NCBI GenBank assembly: GCA_934725575.1
Contig: CAKVCK010000005.1
Span: 1 to 64,000 of the forward strand
Source: an uncultured Bacteroidales bacterium
GTDB taxonomy: Bacteria > Bacteroidota > Bacteroidia > Bacteroidales > UBA932
Length of the DNA: 64,000 nt
Reading direction: 5' to 3'
The notes beneath the pieces are model-generated. The model was not told the origin of the DNA, did no database searches, and was given only the letters and a program-made list of their open reading frames with translations. Made by a program: the position numbers and the translations under genes. This document shows positions 31,947 to 39,552 of this stretch, in pieces; the first letter of the stretch is position 1; every line of letters starts with the position of its first letter.

Positions 31947-34900
31947 GGCTTCGTACTGCAAATGGTGCGGGGAGAGGCTCGCTGCGGTTGCTGAGCCTGT
32001 CGAAGCAGCCGGAACGACCAGAACGGGCGGCGCTTCGGCAAGTTCGGCGACCGCTGGAATGCCGGACGGGATGATCGCCAAGGAGTGTGTCAAGGAGCCA
32101 CTGGCAAGTTTCACCAAGCGCTGCGAGCAGACGGCCGAGTTCCGCAAGCGGACAGGAAGCGACACCCGTCCGGGACTTGACTGCATCATCACCGGAGAAA
32201 CCGGCACCGGCAAGACCTACCTTGCCGGGAAACTGGCCGGAATCCTCTACCACAACAAGATCACGGATAACCTACGGCCGAAGACCGTGGATGCCGCCGA
32301 CTGGAACGAGTTCAATTCAAAGCTGGACGAGAATCTTGCCAAAATCAAGACCGGAGTGCTTGTGGTCACCAACTGCCAGAATCTTGTGAGCATCCAAGGC
32401 GGATCCACACAACTGGACAAGCTCTTCGCAAGGATGAAAATTGACGTGAATATGCCGGTAGTCATCCTGTGCGGTCTCGAGGACGGTTTTGGAACGTTCA
32501 TCAGAGCGAACAGCAACGCATTGTCACTCTTCGAGTTCCGTTTCAGCATCTCTCCGTTCAAGGACAGTGACCTCAAGACTCTGTGCGTGTCTCTGGTCAA
32601 GGAGAAGTTCCGCACACCGATCAGTTCCGATGCAGAGAGGAAACTCGGTCTGGTCTTCAAGAAGATGTTCAGGGATGGGTGTACAAAAGAGAACGGAATC
32701 CTGGCCGGAAAGATCGCCGAGGAAAGCGCTTTCAATATGTTCAGTCGTGGGGGAAGCGAGATCGAGGCCGCCGACATCCAGAGGGAACCGTTCGAGGAGC
32801 TCACCGAGGAGCAGATTATGGACAAGATCAACGCTTTCACCGGCCTGACAGAAGTCAAGCAGGAGATCCGCTCCATCATCGACAACATCAAGAGGCAGAA
32901 AAGGGACAATCCCGGCAGGCCTGTGCAGTTGAAGAGCCATTTCGTTTTCACCGGCAATCCGGGCACGGGAAAGACCACGATCGCAAGGCTGTTCGCCGAC
33001 ATCCTGGGCAGCCTACAGGTGCTCCCGAGCGGCCATCTGGTCGAGGTTATGCGCAAAGATCTTGTCTCGCAGTACGTTGGAGACACAGCCCTCAAGACCG
33101 AACAGGTCATCAACAAGGCTATGGGCGGAATCCTGTTCATCGATGAGGCCTACGCCCTCAAGCAAGGGGACGACGACAAGGTCGGCCAGGAGGCCATAGA
33201 CACCCTGCTGCCGTACCTTGAGAACAGGGCCGGAGACTTCGTCTGCATAATCGCCGGCTACACCAAGGAGATGACGATGTTCCTGCGCTCCAACTCCGGG
33301 CTTGACTCCAGATTCAAGAAGAAGATCGAGTTCAAGGACTACAACGGCAAGGAGCTCACCGAGATATTCCTGAATATGGTGAAAAAGAAGGGGTTGTCCC
33401 TTTCAGACGAGGCGGCCGGCAAGGTCGGAAAATATTTCGAGCGGATGTACCTTAGCCGCACCGACACATTCGGCAACGCCCGCGAGGTGCGCAACGCCTT
33501 CGACCGCAGCTTCGAGCGGCTCTGCACCAGAACGTCGGGAATGAGTGATGATGAATATGCCCGCTCAGGTAAAGTACTGACCTGGGAGGACATCGCCGGG
33601 CCGGACGGCACGAAGGAGATCTCGGTGGAAAGCGTGATGAAGGAGCTGGACTCTTTCGTCGGAATGGAGTCCGTCAAGAAAGCCCTGAGAGACCTTGCGG
33701 AGGAGATGCGCTTCCAGCAACGCAGAATGGAGTTCGGAGGCAAGGCATCGATCCGTCCCGTGAACATCATCCTGACCGGAAACCCAGGCACGGGCAAGAC
33801 ATCCGTGGCCAGAGTGCTCGGCAAGTTGTTCAAGGCCATGGGAATATGCTCGACAGACCGGGTCATCGAGAAGAGCCGCAAGGACATCGTCAGCACCTAC
33901 GCCAACGAGTCGGACAAGAACATGGACAAGGCTGTGAACGAGGCGATGGGTGGAGTCCTTTTCATAGACGAGGCCTATGCGCTCGCACCGTTCGACGACA
34001 CGGGCCACTGCTCTGATTCCGAGGGGATCAAGGCTCTGGAACGGCTTATGGTCCGGATGGAGAACGACCGGGGCAAGTTCGTGGTGGTCTGCGCCGGCTA
34101 CAAGGACAAGATGCGGAACCTGATGAAGGCCAACGAAGGGTTCGCCAGCCGGTTCACGCACAGGATAAACATCGACGACTACACGCCGGAGGAACTGACG
34201 GAGATCTTCCGCAGAATGGCCGAAGGGCAGGGCTACTCCTTTGCAGGTGGCACTCTGGACAAAGCCCTCAAGGCGTTCCGGAAGCTCTCGGCGGAAAAGT
34301 CGGGGAAGGATTTCGGCAATGCCCGTGAGGCAAGGAATATGCTCGACAGCGTGCTGGGGAACATCGGAACAAGGGTCAACGCGCTTCCTGACAGCCTGGT
34401 CGGCAAGGAAACCTTCTTCACCATCCTTCCGGAGGACATTCCGTTCGAAGAGCCGAAAGTGGCTTCCGAGGAGGAGTGCCTCGCGGAACTGGATTCACTG
34501 ATCGGATTGGAAAGCGTCAAGAACGAGATCCGTTCAATGCTCAACGAGATGAGGCAGAAGAAGATGGACAGCGAGCTTTCCGGCAGGGACTTCACCGCTA
34601 TCGTTCCTGACCACTATCTGTTCCTCGGCAATCCGGGAACCGGCAAGACCACTGTCGCAAGGCTGATGGGAAGGATCCTGTACTCTCTCGGAGTGATCGC
34701 GAGACCGGATGTGATCGAGGTGTCGAGGGCGGACATGGTGGCTCCGTACCAAGGCCAGACCGCTCCGAAGACACGGGAGACGATCGACAGGGCGATGGGA
34801 GGGATCCTGTTCATCGACGAGGCATATTCATTGATCCAAGGCGACAACGACGAGTTCGGCAACGAGAGCGTGACCGAGCTGCTGAAACTGCTGGAGGACC

Positions 34901-35307
34901 GCAAGGGCAGGTTCGTGTGCATCGCCGCCGGCTACACGAGGGAGATGGGCCGGTTCCTGGATTCCAATTCCGGCCTCAAGTCCCGCTTCACCAAGACCAT
35001 AACATTCGAGGACTACAATCCCGAGGAGCTGATGGACATATTCAGACTCTATTGCCGCAAGGAAGGGTATTCCATTGAGCCTGAGGCCGAAACTATTCTG
35101 AAAGACCGCTTCATAGATATGTATGACAACCGCGCGTTCGACTTCGGCAACGGGCGGGATGTAAGGAATATGTTCGGAAAAGTCAAGTCAGCGGTGGCCG
35201 GCCGAGCATATTCAAAAATGAAGGAACTCGTAGCTGAAGGCGCTGACAGACAGGTCGCTTACGAGGGTTCCAAACCAAAGACAATAACAAAGGAGGATCT
35301 GCTATGA
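31906..35307 (+). CDS. Giant multi-AAA+ ATPase with N-terminal zinc ribbon (CbbX/SpoVK-like modules)
   Basis: The 1133-residue protein has a zinc ribbon at residues 4-23 (CQKC...CKWC) and four P-loops: GETGTGKT (97-104), then GNPGTGKT at about 350, 625 and 908. The last three each belong to a full CbbX/SpoVK-type AAA+ module with the conserved run MGGILFIDEAYAL or MGGVLFIDEAYAL and an FGNAREVRN or FGNGRDVRN sensor block. The first P-loop module is divergent. Three such modules in one chain is unusual; relatives such as EccA of type VII secretion and CbbX of rubisco activation have one or two. Residues of about 28-34 (AVAEPVEAAG) come from a palindromic repeat. The gene overlaps the kinase by 41 bases and the FHA gene by 4. 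Confidence 0.88.
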   Translation: MKTCQKCGKTNRNEASYCKWCGERLAAVAEPVEAAGTTRTGGASASSATAGMPDGMIAKECVKEPLASFTKRCEQTAEFRKRTGSDTRPGLDCIITGETGTGKTYLAGKLAGILYHNKITDNLRPKTVDAADWNEFNSKLDENLAKIKTGVLVVTNCQNLVSIQGGSTQLDKLFARMKIDVNMPVVILCGLEDGFGTFIRANSNALSLFEFRFSISPFKDSDLKTLCVSLVKEKFRTPISSDAERKLGLVFKKMFRDGCTKENGILAGKIAEESAFNMFSRGGSEIEAADIQREPFEELTEEQIMDKINAFTGLTEVKQEIRSIIDNIKRQKRDNPGRPVQLKSHFVFTGNPGTGKTTIARLFADILGSLQVLPSGHLVEVMRKDLVSQYVGDTALKTEQVINKAMGGILFIDEAYALKQGDDDKVGQEAIDTLLPYLENRAGDFVCIIAGYTKEMTMFLRSNSGLDSRFKKKIEFKDYNGKELTEIFLNMVKKKGLSLSDEAAGKVGKYFERMYLSRTDTFGNAREVRNAFDRSFERLCTRTSGMSDDEYARSGKVLTWEDIAGPDGTKEISVESVMKELDSFVGMESVKKALRDLAEEMRFQQRRMEFGGKASIRPVNIILTGNPGTGKTSVARVLGKLFKAMGICSTDRVIEKSRKDIVSTYANESDKNMDKAVNEAMGGVLFIDEAYALAPFDDTGHCSDSEGIKALERLMVRMENDRGKFVVVCAGYKDKMRNLMKANEGFASRFTHRINIDDYTPEELTEIFRRMAEGQGYSFAGGTLDKALKAFRKLSAEKSGKDFGNAREARNMLDSVLGNIGTRVNALPDSLVGKETFFTILPEDIPFEEPKVASEEECLAELDSLIGLESVKNEIRSMLNEMRQKKMDSELSGRDFTAIVPDHYLFLGNPGTGKTTVARLMGRILYSLGVIARPDVIEVSRADMVAPYQGQTAPKTRETIDRAMGGILFIDEAYSLIQGDNDEFGNESVTELLKLLEDRKGRFVCIAAGYTREMGRFLDSNSGLKSRFTKTITFEDYNPEELMDIFRLYCRKEGYSIEPEAETILKDRFIDMYDNRAFDFGNGRDVRNMFGKVKSAVAGRAYSKMKELVAEGADRQVAYEGSKPKTITKEDLL
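31991..32005. repeat. REP-like half element inside the AAA+ gene
   Basis: CTGAGCCTGTCGAAG lies in frame and codes for AEPVE between the zinc ribbon and the first ATPase module, in a low-complexity linker. It is one arm of the palindromic family described at 28378. Confidence 0.7.
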
Positions 35308-35855
35308 AATGTCCGTTCTGCCAAGGTGTGATCGATGACGACAGCCGTTACTGTGATCTCTGCGGGAAGCATCTGATGTTCTGCCCGGAGTGCCGGCAGC
35401 CCAAGAAAGGAACTTCCTGCCCTCGCTGCGGCGAGTTGCTGGTCAGCGCCGAAGAATTCTTTGGCGCAAAAGTAGCCGTAAACTCTAAACCATCTGACTC
35501 TCCAAAGCCGATGGATACGGCCGCGCGACAGGATTCCCCCAAACCATTGGAAAAAATTGACTTCAACCAGATATTCGATGCCCTGCTGACCTTGAAGGGG
35601 GAAGATATGACACTCTATGTCAAAGAAGGCGGGTTCGGAAGGAGCGGAGGGATATTCCCGGAACTCGGAAGTTGTAAATTTGTCTCCGGGCATCACGGAA
35701 AGATCGCTTTCGAGGATGGTGAGTGGAAGATCTGTGATCTGGGTTCGACCAACGGCACGGCCATAGACGGAGTGAAGTTGGAGAAAGACAAATGGTACCC
35801 CCTCCGAAAGGGTCAAAAACTTAAGATAGCCACATTAAAATTCACAGTTGAATAG
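35304..35855 (+). CDS. Zinc-ribbon/FHA-domain phosphothreonine-binding protein
   Basis: The 183-residue protein has two zinc ribbons (CPFC...CDLC and CPEC...CPRC, residues 3-44), a Ser/Pro-rich linker and a C-terminal FHA domain at about 100-180. FHA landmarks are GRSGG, the VSGHHGKI strand (S and H of the GR...SxxH pattern) and the DLGSTNGTAIDG loop. FHA domains bind phosphothreonine peptides, so this is the natural reader of the kinase output, linking it to whatever the ribbons contact. The start codon overlaps the AAA+ stop (ATGA), and the PP2C gene follows after 3 bases. Confidence 0.88.
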   Translation: MKCPFCQGVIDDDSRYCDLCGKHLMFCPECRQPKKGTSCPRCGELLVSAEEFFGAKVAVNSKPSDSPKPMDTAARQDSPKPLEKIDFNQIFDALLTLKGEDMTLYVKEGGFGRSGGIFPELGSCKFVSGHHGKIAFEDGEWKICDLGSTNGTAIDGVKLEKDKWYPLRKGQKLKIATLKFTVE

Positions 35856-35858
35856 CCT

Positions 35859-36605
35859 ATGAAACTAAGAATCAGCTGCGTCTCGGATGTCGGACGCATA
35901 AGGGACAACAACGAGGATATGGCATCCGCTGGGATGTACCTGATCAGGGACAATTCTCTGAATATAGAAAAGGAAGTCACTGAAAATGTGACCTTCTGCC
36001 TACTTGTCTCGGACGGAATGGGTGGCCACGAGAGCGGTGAATATGCCAGCCAGTTCACTCTGGAGACCTTGCGGGCCTACCTGTTGGACAAATCTCTGGA
36101 GCATCACAACCCTATCTTTGAATTGAAACTGAAGATCGAGAGCATAAGCGCCAATCTCAACGCCAAGGCCTGCGAGCGGCATCAAGGCAAGGCGATGGGC
36201 TGCACGTTGACTGGAATTGTTTGGATGCAGGGAAAGACTCTGCTCGTGAACATCGGTGACAGCCGGACGTACCGCCTGAGGGACGGAATGCTGAGGCAAC
36301 TGACCTCAGACCAGACACTTCACGAAAGGGATATGGTTCCGCTTCCGGCCGGCAAGGCCTTGTACAACTGCATTGGAGCGGGCTGCGACACAGAGGCTTA
36401 CATTCTGGACATCACCGACCGGCTGATGGAGTCGGACAGGATCCTTATCTGCTCTGACGGTCTTTCGGATATGCTGGAGGATGATGCGATCGAACGGCTG
36501 TTGGCATCCGGCTCCACGGAGGAAAGCTGCGCGGCCCTGATCGACGCCGCGAAACGGAACGGAGGCGTGGACAACGTCACGGCCATCGTGGCGGATGTCT
36601 CATAA
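35859..36605 (+). CDS. PP2C-family Ser/Thr protein phosphatase
   Basis: The 248-residue protein is a complete PP2C domain: RDNNEDM, LVSDGMGGHESGEYAS, GCTLTGIV, VNIGDSRTYRLRDG, LICSDGLSDMLEDD and VDNVTAIVADV. All metal-binding aspartates are present. It lacks a membrane segment. As the last gene of the kinase, AAA+ and FHA cluster, with 3 bases separating it from the FHA gene, it should reverse the kinase's phosphorylations. It is larger and more canonical than the PP2C at 3038-3673 and not a recent duplicate of it. Confidence 0.9.
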   Translation: MKLRISCVSDVGRIRDNNEDMASAGMYLIRDNSLNIEKEVTENVTFCLLVSDGMGGHESGEYASQFTLETLRAYLLDKSLEHHNPIFELKLKIESISANLNAKACERHQGKAMGCTLTGIVWMQGKTLLVNIGDSRTYRLRDGMLRQLTSDQTLHERDMVPLPAGKALYNCIGAGCDTEAYILDITDRLMESDRILICSDGLSDMLEDDAIERLLASGSTEESCAALIDAAKRNGGVDNVTAIVADVS

Positions 36606-36671
36606 GCAAGCACAAACACCAATAGGAAATACAATGTCCTCGCCTATTAATAGCAACCATCTTATGTTTGA

Positions 36672-37349
36672 ATGCCAAAAGAGGACAATTATTTTACTCA
36701 ATTGAAGAATATGGCAATAAGTTTGAAACCCAGAAAGACGGAATCCAACCTTTTCTGCTGCAGCAAATGGTGGGGCAACCCGGATCTGCCACCTCACGCG
36801 GAGTACCCGATGATGAAGATCACGGAAGAGGATGGAACGGAGGGAGAATATCCCCTCACTTTCATCTGTCAGATCGATTGCGAGGACATCGCGCCTTTCG
36901 ACAAGGAGGGGCTGCTGCCGCACGAGGGGATGCTCTATTTCTTTGCGGCGATCGATGAGTTCATCGGTTACGATTCCCCTGAGCATTTTCCGCTCGGTCG
37001 CTGGCCGAAGAAGGCGGTCAAGGTCAAGTACGCCAAGCAGATAAATATGGAGACCTTCAATTCGTGCATCCTTGTGGACGATGATGATCAGGAGCTCGCC
37101 GAGCCGGCTATGGCCATTGACTTCGCTGAGTGCGAGGACGATGCCGATGGCTTCAAGATTCTCGGCCGGCCGTACTTCGAGGAGATCCGCGAGGAGTTCC
37201 CTGACGCTGTCAACCTTCTCCAACTCGATGAGGATGACGATCTTGAGATGCGTTTCTACGACTCCGGCAACTTCAACATCCTGATTTCCGCTTCTGACCT
37301 CGGTTTCCAGAACTGGAGCCACGCCTTCGGATTTCTGCATTCGCTGTAA
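36672..37349 (+). CDS. DUF1963/YwqG-like protein
   Basis: The protein of up to 225 residues contains CSKWWGNPDLPPHAEYP near the N-terminus, then FICQIDCEDI and GMLYFFAAIDE, the strand order seen in the YwqG/DUF1963 family. The C-terminal part is very acidic (DDDDQELAEP, ECEDDADG, QLDEDDDLEMRF). A TATGTTTG box at 36663-36670 directly precedes the ATG at 36672, so the true start may be the ATG at 36711 (MAISLKPRK). The function of the family is unknown. It follows the PP2C gene by 66 bases on the same strand and may have its own promoter. Confidence 0.7.
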   Translation: MPKEDNYFTQLKNMAISLKPRKTESNLFCCSKWWGNPDLPPHAEYPMMKITEEDGTEGEYPLTFICQIDCEDIAPFDKEGLLPHEGMLYFFAAIDEFIGYDSPEHFPLGRWPKKAVKVKYAKQINMETFNSCILVDDDDQELAEPAMAIDFAECEDDADGFKILGRPYFEEIREEFPDAVNLLQLDEDDDLEMRFYDSGNFNILISASDLGFQNWSHAFGFLHSL

Positions 37350-37551
37350 GGCAATCCAGCCACTGACTGTAAATTTCAAAGCGGTCAGCAAGCGATAACC
37401 TATTGCTGTGGAGGAGTTCAGAGGTGTTCCCCTTCTGAAACTACCCAAATAGAGTGGAGAGTAAAATGCTGATAATCAACATTATTCCACACATTCCTCT
37501 AAGCCGTTCTGGTGGGGAGGATAGTCTATTATTATCCTGATAGCCAAAGCG

Positions 37552-38598
37552 TTAATCTCCACAGATGAACCGGCGGTAAGCGGCGAAACGGACTGCGAGG
37601 GCATCTTCCGGGATGGAAAGGCCTTCCTTGAATATTTCAAAGCAGCCGGTCTTGGAGGCCGGGGACCAATTGCCGATGATCCCGCCGTCAAGGGCGATGA
37701 CGGGTTGGAATATTCCGTTATTGCTGTGAGCCTTGTGGGAATGCTCGGGAGGAAGGACGACGTCACGGCTCTTGTAGCCGATGAGATATTCATCGTACGG
37801 AGCGATAAAATGAACCGTTCCGGAGCGGAATCCTCTGGTGCGGCAGGATTCGTGAATATAGAACTCACGGCCTCTCCAAGTATCTTTAACCAGTTCACCA
37901 CCAATAATTTCGACCGCTTTCTGACAGTCGCTGACATTCAGGCCGGACCACCAGAGGAAGTCCTCGAACGTGACCGGAGAGTGGCTTCGGAAATATTTCC
38001 GCGCCAGCATTCCCAAAGCGTCCTCTCCCGAGATATTCAAAGAATTTCCAATCTTCTCACGCACAAGGGAATAGGTGCTTTTCATCGGGTGCAGGTCGCC
38101 GCTGCAAAGCAGCCCTGAAAGTTCCGCGAGACGGATGTGGTAGGACAGGCGGTGGTCGTCCATCGTGATTCCCCTTTCGGCGAGCGCGGCGACAAAATCA
38201 GCCTTCTGTGCACTCCGCTTCCGAAGCAATGTTTCCTCGAATATTCCGGAAATCCGTTCCTGTTCTTCCGCCGGGATGGATATCTTGTTTGCACTCATCC
38301 AGCCTCGGAGTCCTGACAAAGCTTTCGCGCGGCAAATGGACAAAATCCAGCCAAGATCCTCACCCGCAACCAGTTGCCAAGTGCAGCGAAGCAGATGCGT
38401 CCTGACAATCCGGCCATCATTGAATGCTTTCTCGAACGCCTTGAGTGACGGCCTCTTGGTCCGCATCGCCACCGCCCAGCGGACCATCCGGTACTCCTGC
38501 CCCTGCATCGCCCCGAACCACGACACAACCTCCTCCGGTTTAGTGAACTGAGGACAAATCAACTGCTGGCTCAACAGCCTTGCGGTAACTGGATTCAT
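37552..38598 (-). CDS. Winged-helix DNA-binding protein of the AlkZ/YcaQ (HTH_42) superfamily
   Basis: The 348-residue protein starts at 38598. The ATG at 38619 lies within the -7 box and is rejected. It shows the HTH_42 pattern: SRLL-like NPVTARLLSQQL, a FGAMQGQEYR segment, TWQLVAGEDLGWIL, a middle winged-helix region and the C-terminal block PYDEYLIGYKSR. In AlkZ and YcaQ, the characterised DNA glycosylases of this superfamily, catalysis uses a Q-x-Q or Q-x-D motif. QGQ here is at the matching place, so a DNA-alkylation repair role is possible. Most family members are uncharacterised. Confidence 0.7.
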   Translation of the reverse strand: MNPVTARLLSQQLICPQFTKPEEVVSWFGAMQGQEYRMVRWAVAMRTKRPSLKAFEKAFNDGRIVRTHLLRCTWQLVAGEDLGWILSICRAKALSGLRGWMSANKISIPAEEQERISGIFEETLLRKRSAQKADFVAALAERGITMDDHRLSYHIRLAELSGLLCSGDLHPMKSTYSLVREKIGNSLNISGEDALGMLARKYFRSHSPVTFEDFLWWSGLNVSDCQKAVEIIGGELVKDTWRGREFYIHESCRTRGFRSGTVHFIAPYDEYLIGYKSRDVVLPPEHSHKAHSNNGIFQPVIALDGGIIGNWSPASKTGCFEIFKEGLSIPEDALAVRFAAYRRFICGD

Positions 38599-38616
38599 AG
38601 CGTCACAATTTTGCGG

Positions 38617-38624
38617 CAAAGATA
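38617..38624 (-). promoter_or_regulatory. -7 box of the HTH_42 gene
   Basis: The minus strand reads TATCTTTG here, matching TAnnTTTG, 19 bases before the start at 38598. No good -33 element is seen. Confidence 0.45.
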
Positions 38625-38645
38625 ATCAATTCCGCCTTGTGTTTC

Positions 38646-38676
38646 TTTGCGGTAAGGAAGGAAAGATGTAACTTTA
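38646..38676 (+). promoter_or_regulatory. Promoter of the secreted protein gene at 38701
   Basis: TTTG at 38646-38649, a 19-base spacer and TAACTTTA at 38669-38676 (one mismatch to TAnnTTTG). The predicted transcription start is near 38683, 18 bases before the ATG. Confidence 0.5.
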
Positions 38677-38700
38677 CCATATTCATAAAAAGTAAAGACA

Positions 38701-39552
38701 ATGATCAAGAAAATCTTCACGGCGCTGGCGGTGGCGCTGGTTTCCGGTTTAGTGGCTTCGGCGCAGGAATATAAAGGGCCGGAACTGACTCCGGAATTTG
38801 TGTGCGACCTCGGGAAACTGACTCCTGAGAATGTCAAGGTCAAAGGTTCCACGCAGGGACTCGCCGTCTGGGGGAAGTATGGATTCGTGTTCCACGACAA
38901 AGGACAGTGTGTCGTCATTGATTTGAAAAAGAACGAGTTCGTCTCCACATTCAAACTCAAAGGGAACACCTCGCACTGCAACAACGCATCATTCGGAGTG
39001 GAAAAAGGGTCAAAGTTCCCACTCCTTTACATCTCTGGATGCAAAGGAGACCACTGCTGTTATGTGACCGACATCACCTTGGACGGCGGCACGATTGTCC
39101 AGAAGCTTTTCCACACCGGAGAGGGCTACACAGGGTCGTTCGACTGGTTCATCGACAGAAAGAACAAGATCATCTACACCTACGGCTCAAGTGGGGATAT
39201 GCGGAAACTGATAAAGAAATTCAGGCTACCGGCATTGAAGGACTCCGACGGGAACGGAGAGGTTCACCTTACGCAGGACGATGTGCTGGACGAATTCTAT
39301 GCGGAAGGAATCAAAGTGTTCCAGGGCAGTGTCATCAAGGGCAAATACGCCTATCTCGGGGATGGATTCCCGCCTCACGACAGATTGCTTCACGTAGTGG
39401 ATATGCAAGCCAAAAAGGTTGTCAAGACCATCAATCTCAACGATTTGCATCACGAACCGGAAGGTCTGGCCATCAAGGGCAGACGGCTCTATATGGTTAT
39501 GCACGTCAGCAGACAGGGGCGCAACGGACAGGTTTACAGATTCAGGATCTAA
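38701..39552 (+). CDS. Secreted protein, possibly a beta-propeller-like phosphodiesterase or sensor
   Basis: The 283-residue protein has a clear signal peptide (ALVSGLVASA, cut before QEYKG). The mature part repeats short strand patterns (LAVWGKYGFVFHDKGQCVVID, KGKYAYLGDG, LAIKGRRLYMVMHVSRQG) that suggest a propeller-like beta fold. Two Cys pairs are visible (HCNNASF, CKGDHCCYV). I do not recognise the family. The 3' end overlaps the end of the convergent YfhO-like gene by 11 bases. Confidence 0.65.
   Translation: MIKKIFTALAVALVSGLVASAQEYKGPELTPEFVCDLGKLTPENVKVKGSTQGLAVWGKYGFVFHDKGQCVVIDLKKNEFVSTFKLKGNTSHCNNASFGVEKGSKFPLLYISGCKGDHCCYVTDITLDGGTIVQKLFHTGEGYTGSFDWFIDRKNKIIYTYGSSGDMRKLIKKFRLPALKDSDGNGEVHLTQDDVLDEFYAEGIKVFQGSVIKGKYAYLGDGFPPHDRLLHVVDMQAKKVVKTINLNDLHHEPEGLAIKGRRLYMVMHVSRQGRNGQVYRFRI

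Noticed and set aside
31906..35307. Rubisco activase (CbbX) function
   Set aside because: The modules are CbbX-like by motif, but no rubisco or Calvin-cycle gene is present, and the protein has extra modules and a zinc ribbon.
28800..36605. Type VI or type VII secretion locus
   Set aside because: Kinase, FHA, PP2C and a CbbX-type ATPase recall both systems, but no sheath, baseplate, Hcp, VgrG, EccC, EccB or WXG100 gene is in the window.
39542..39552. Overlap of the secreted-protein gene and the YfhO-like gene as an annotation error
   Set aside because: The two genes converge and both keep convincing C-termini; an 11-base tail-to-tail overlap is ordinary.
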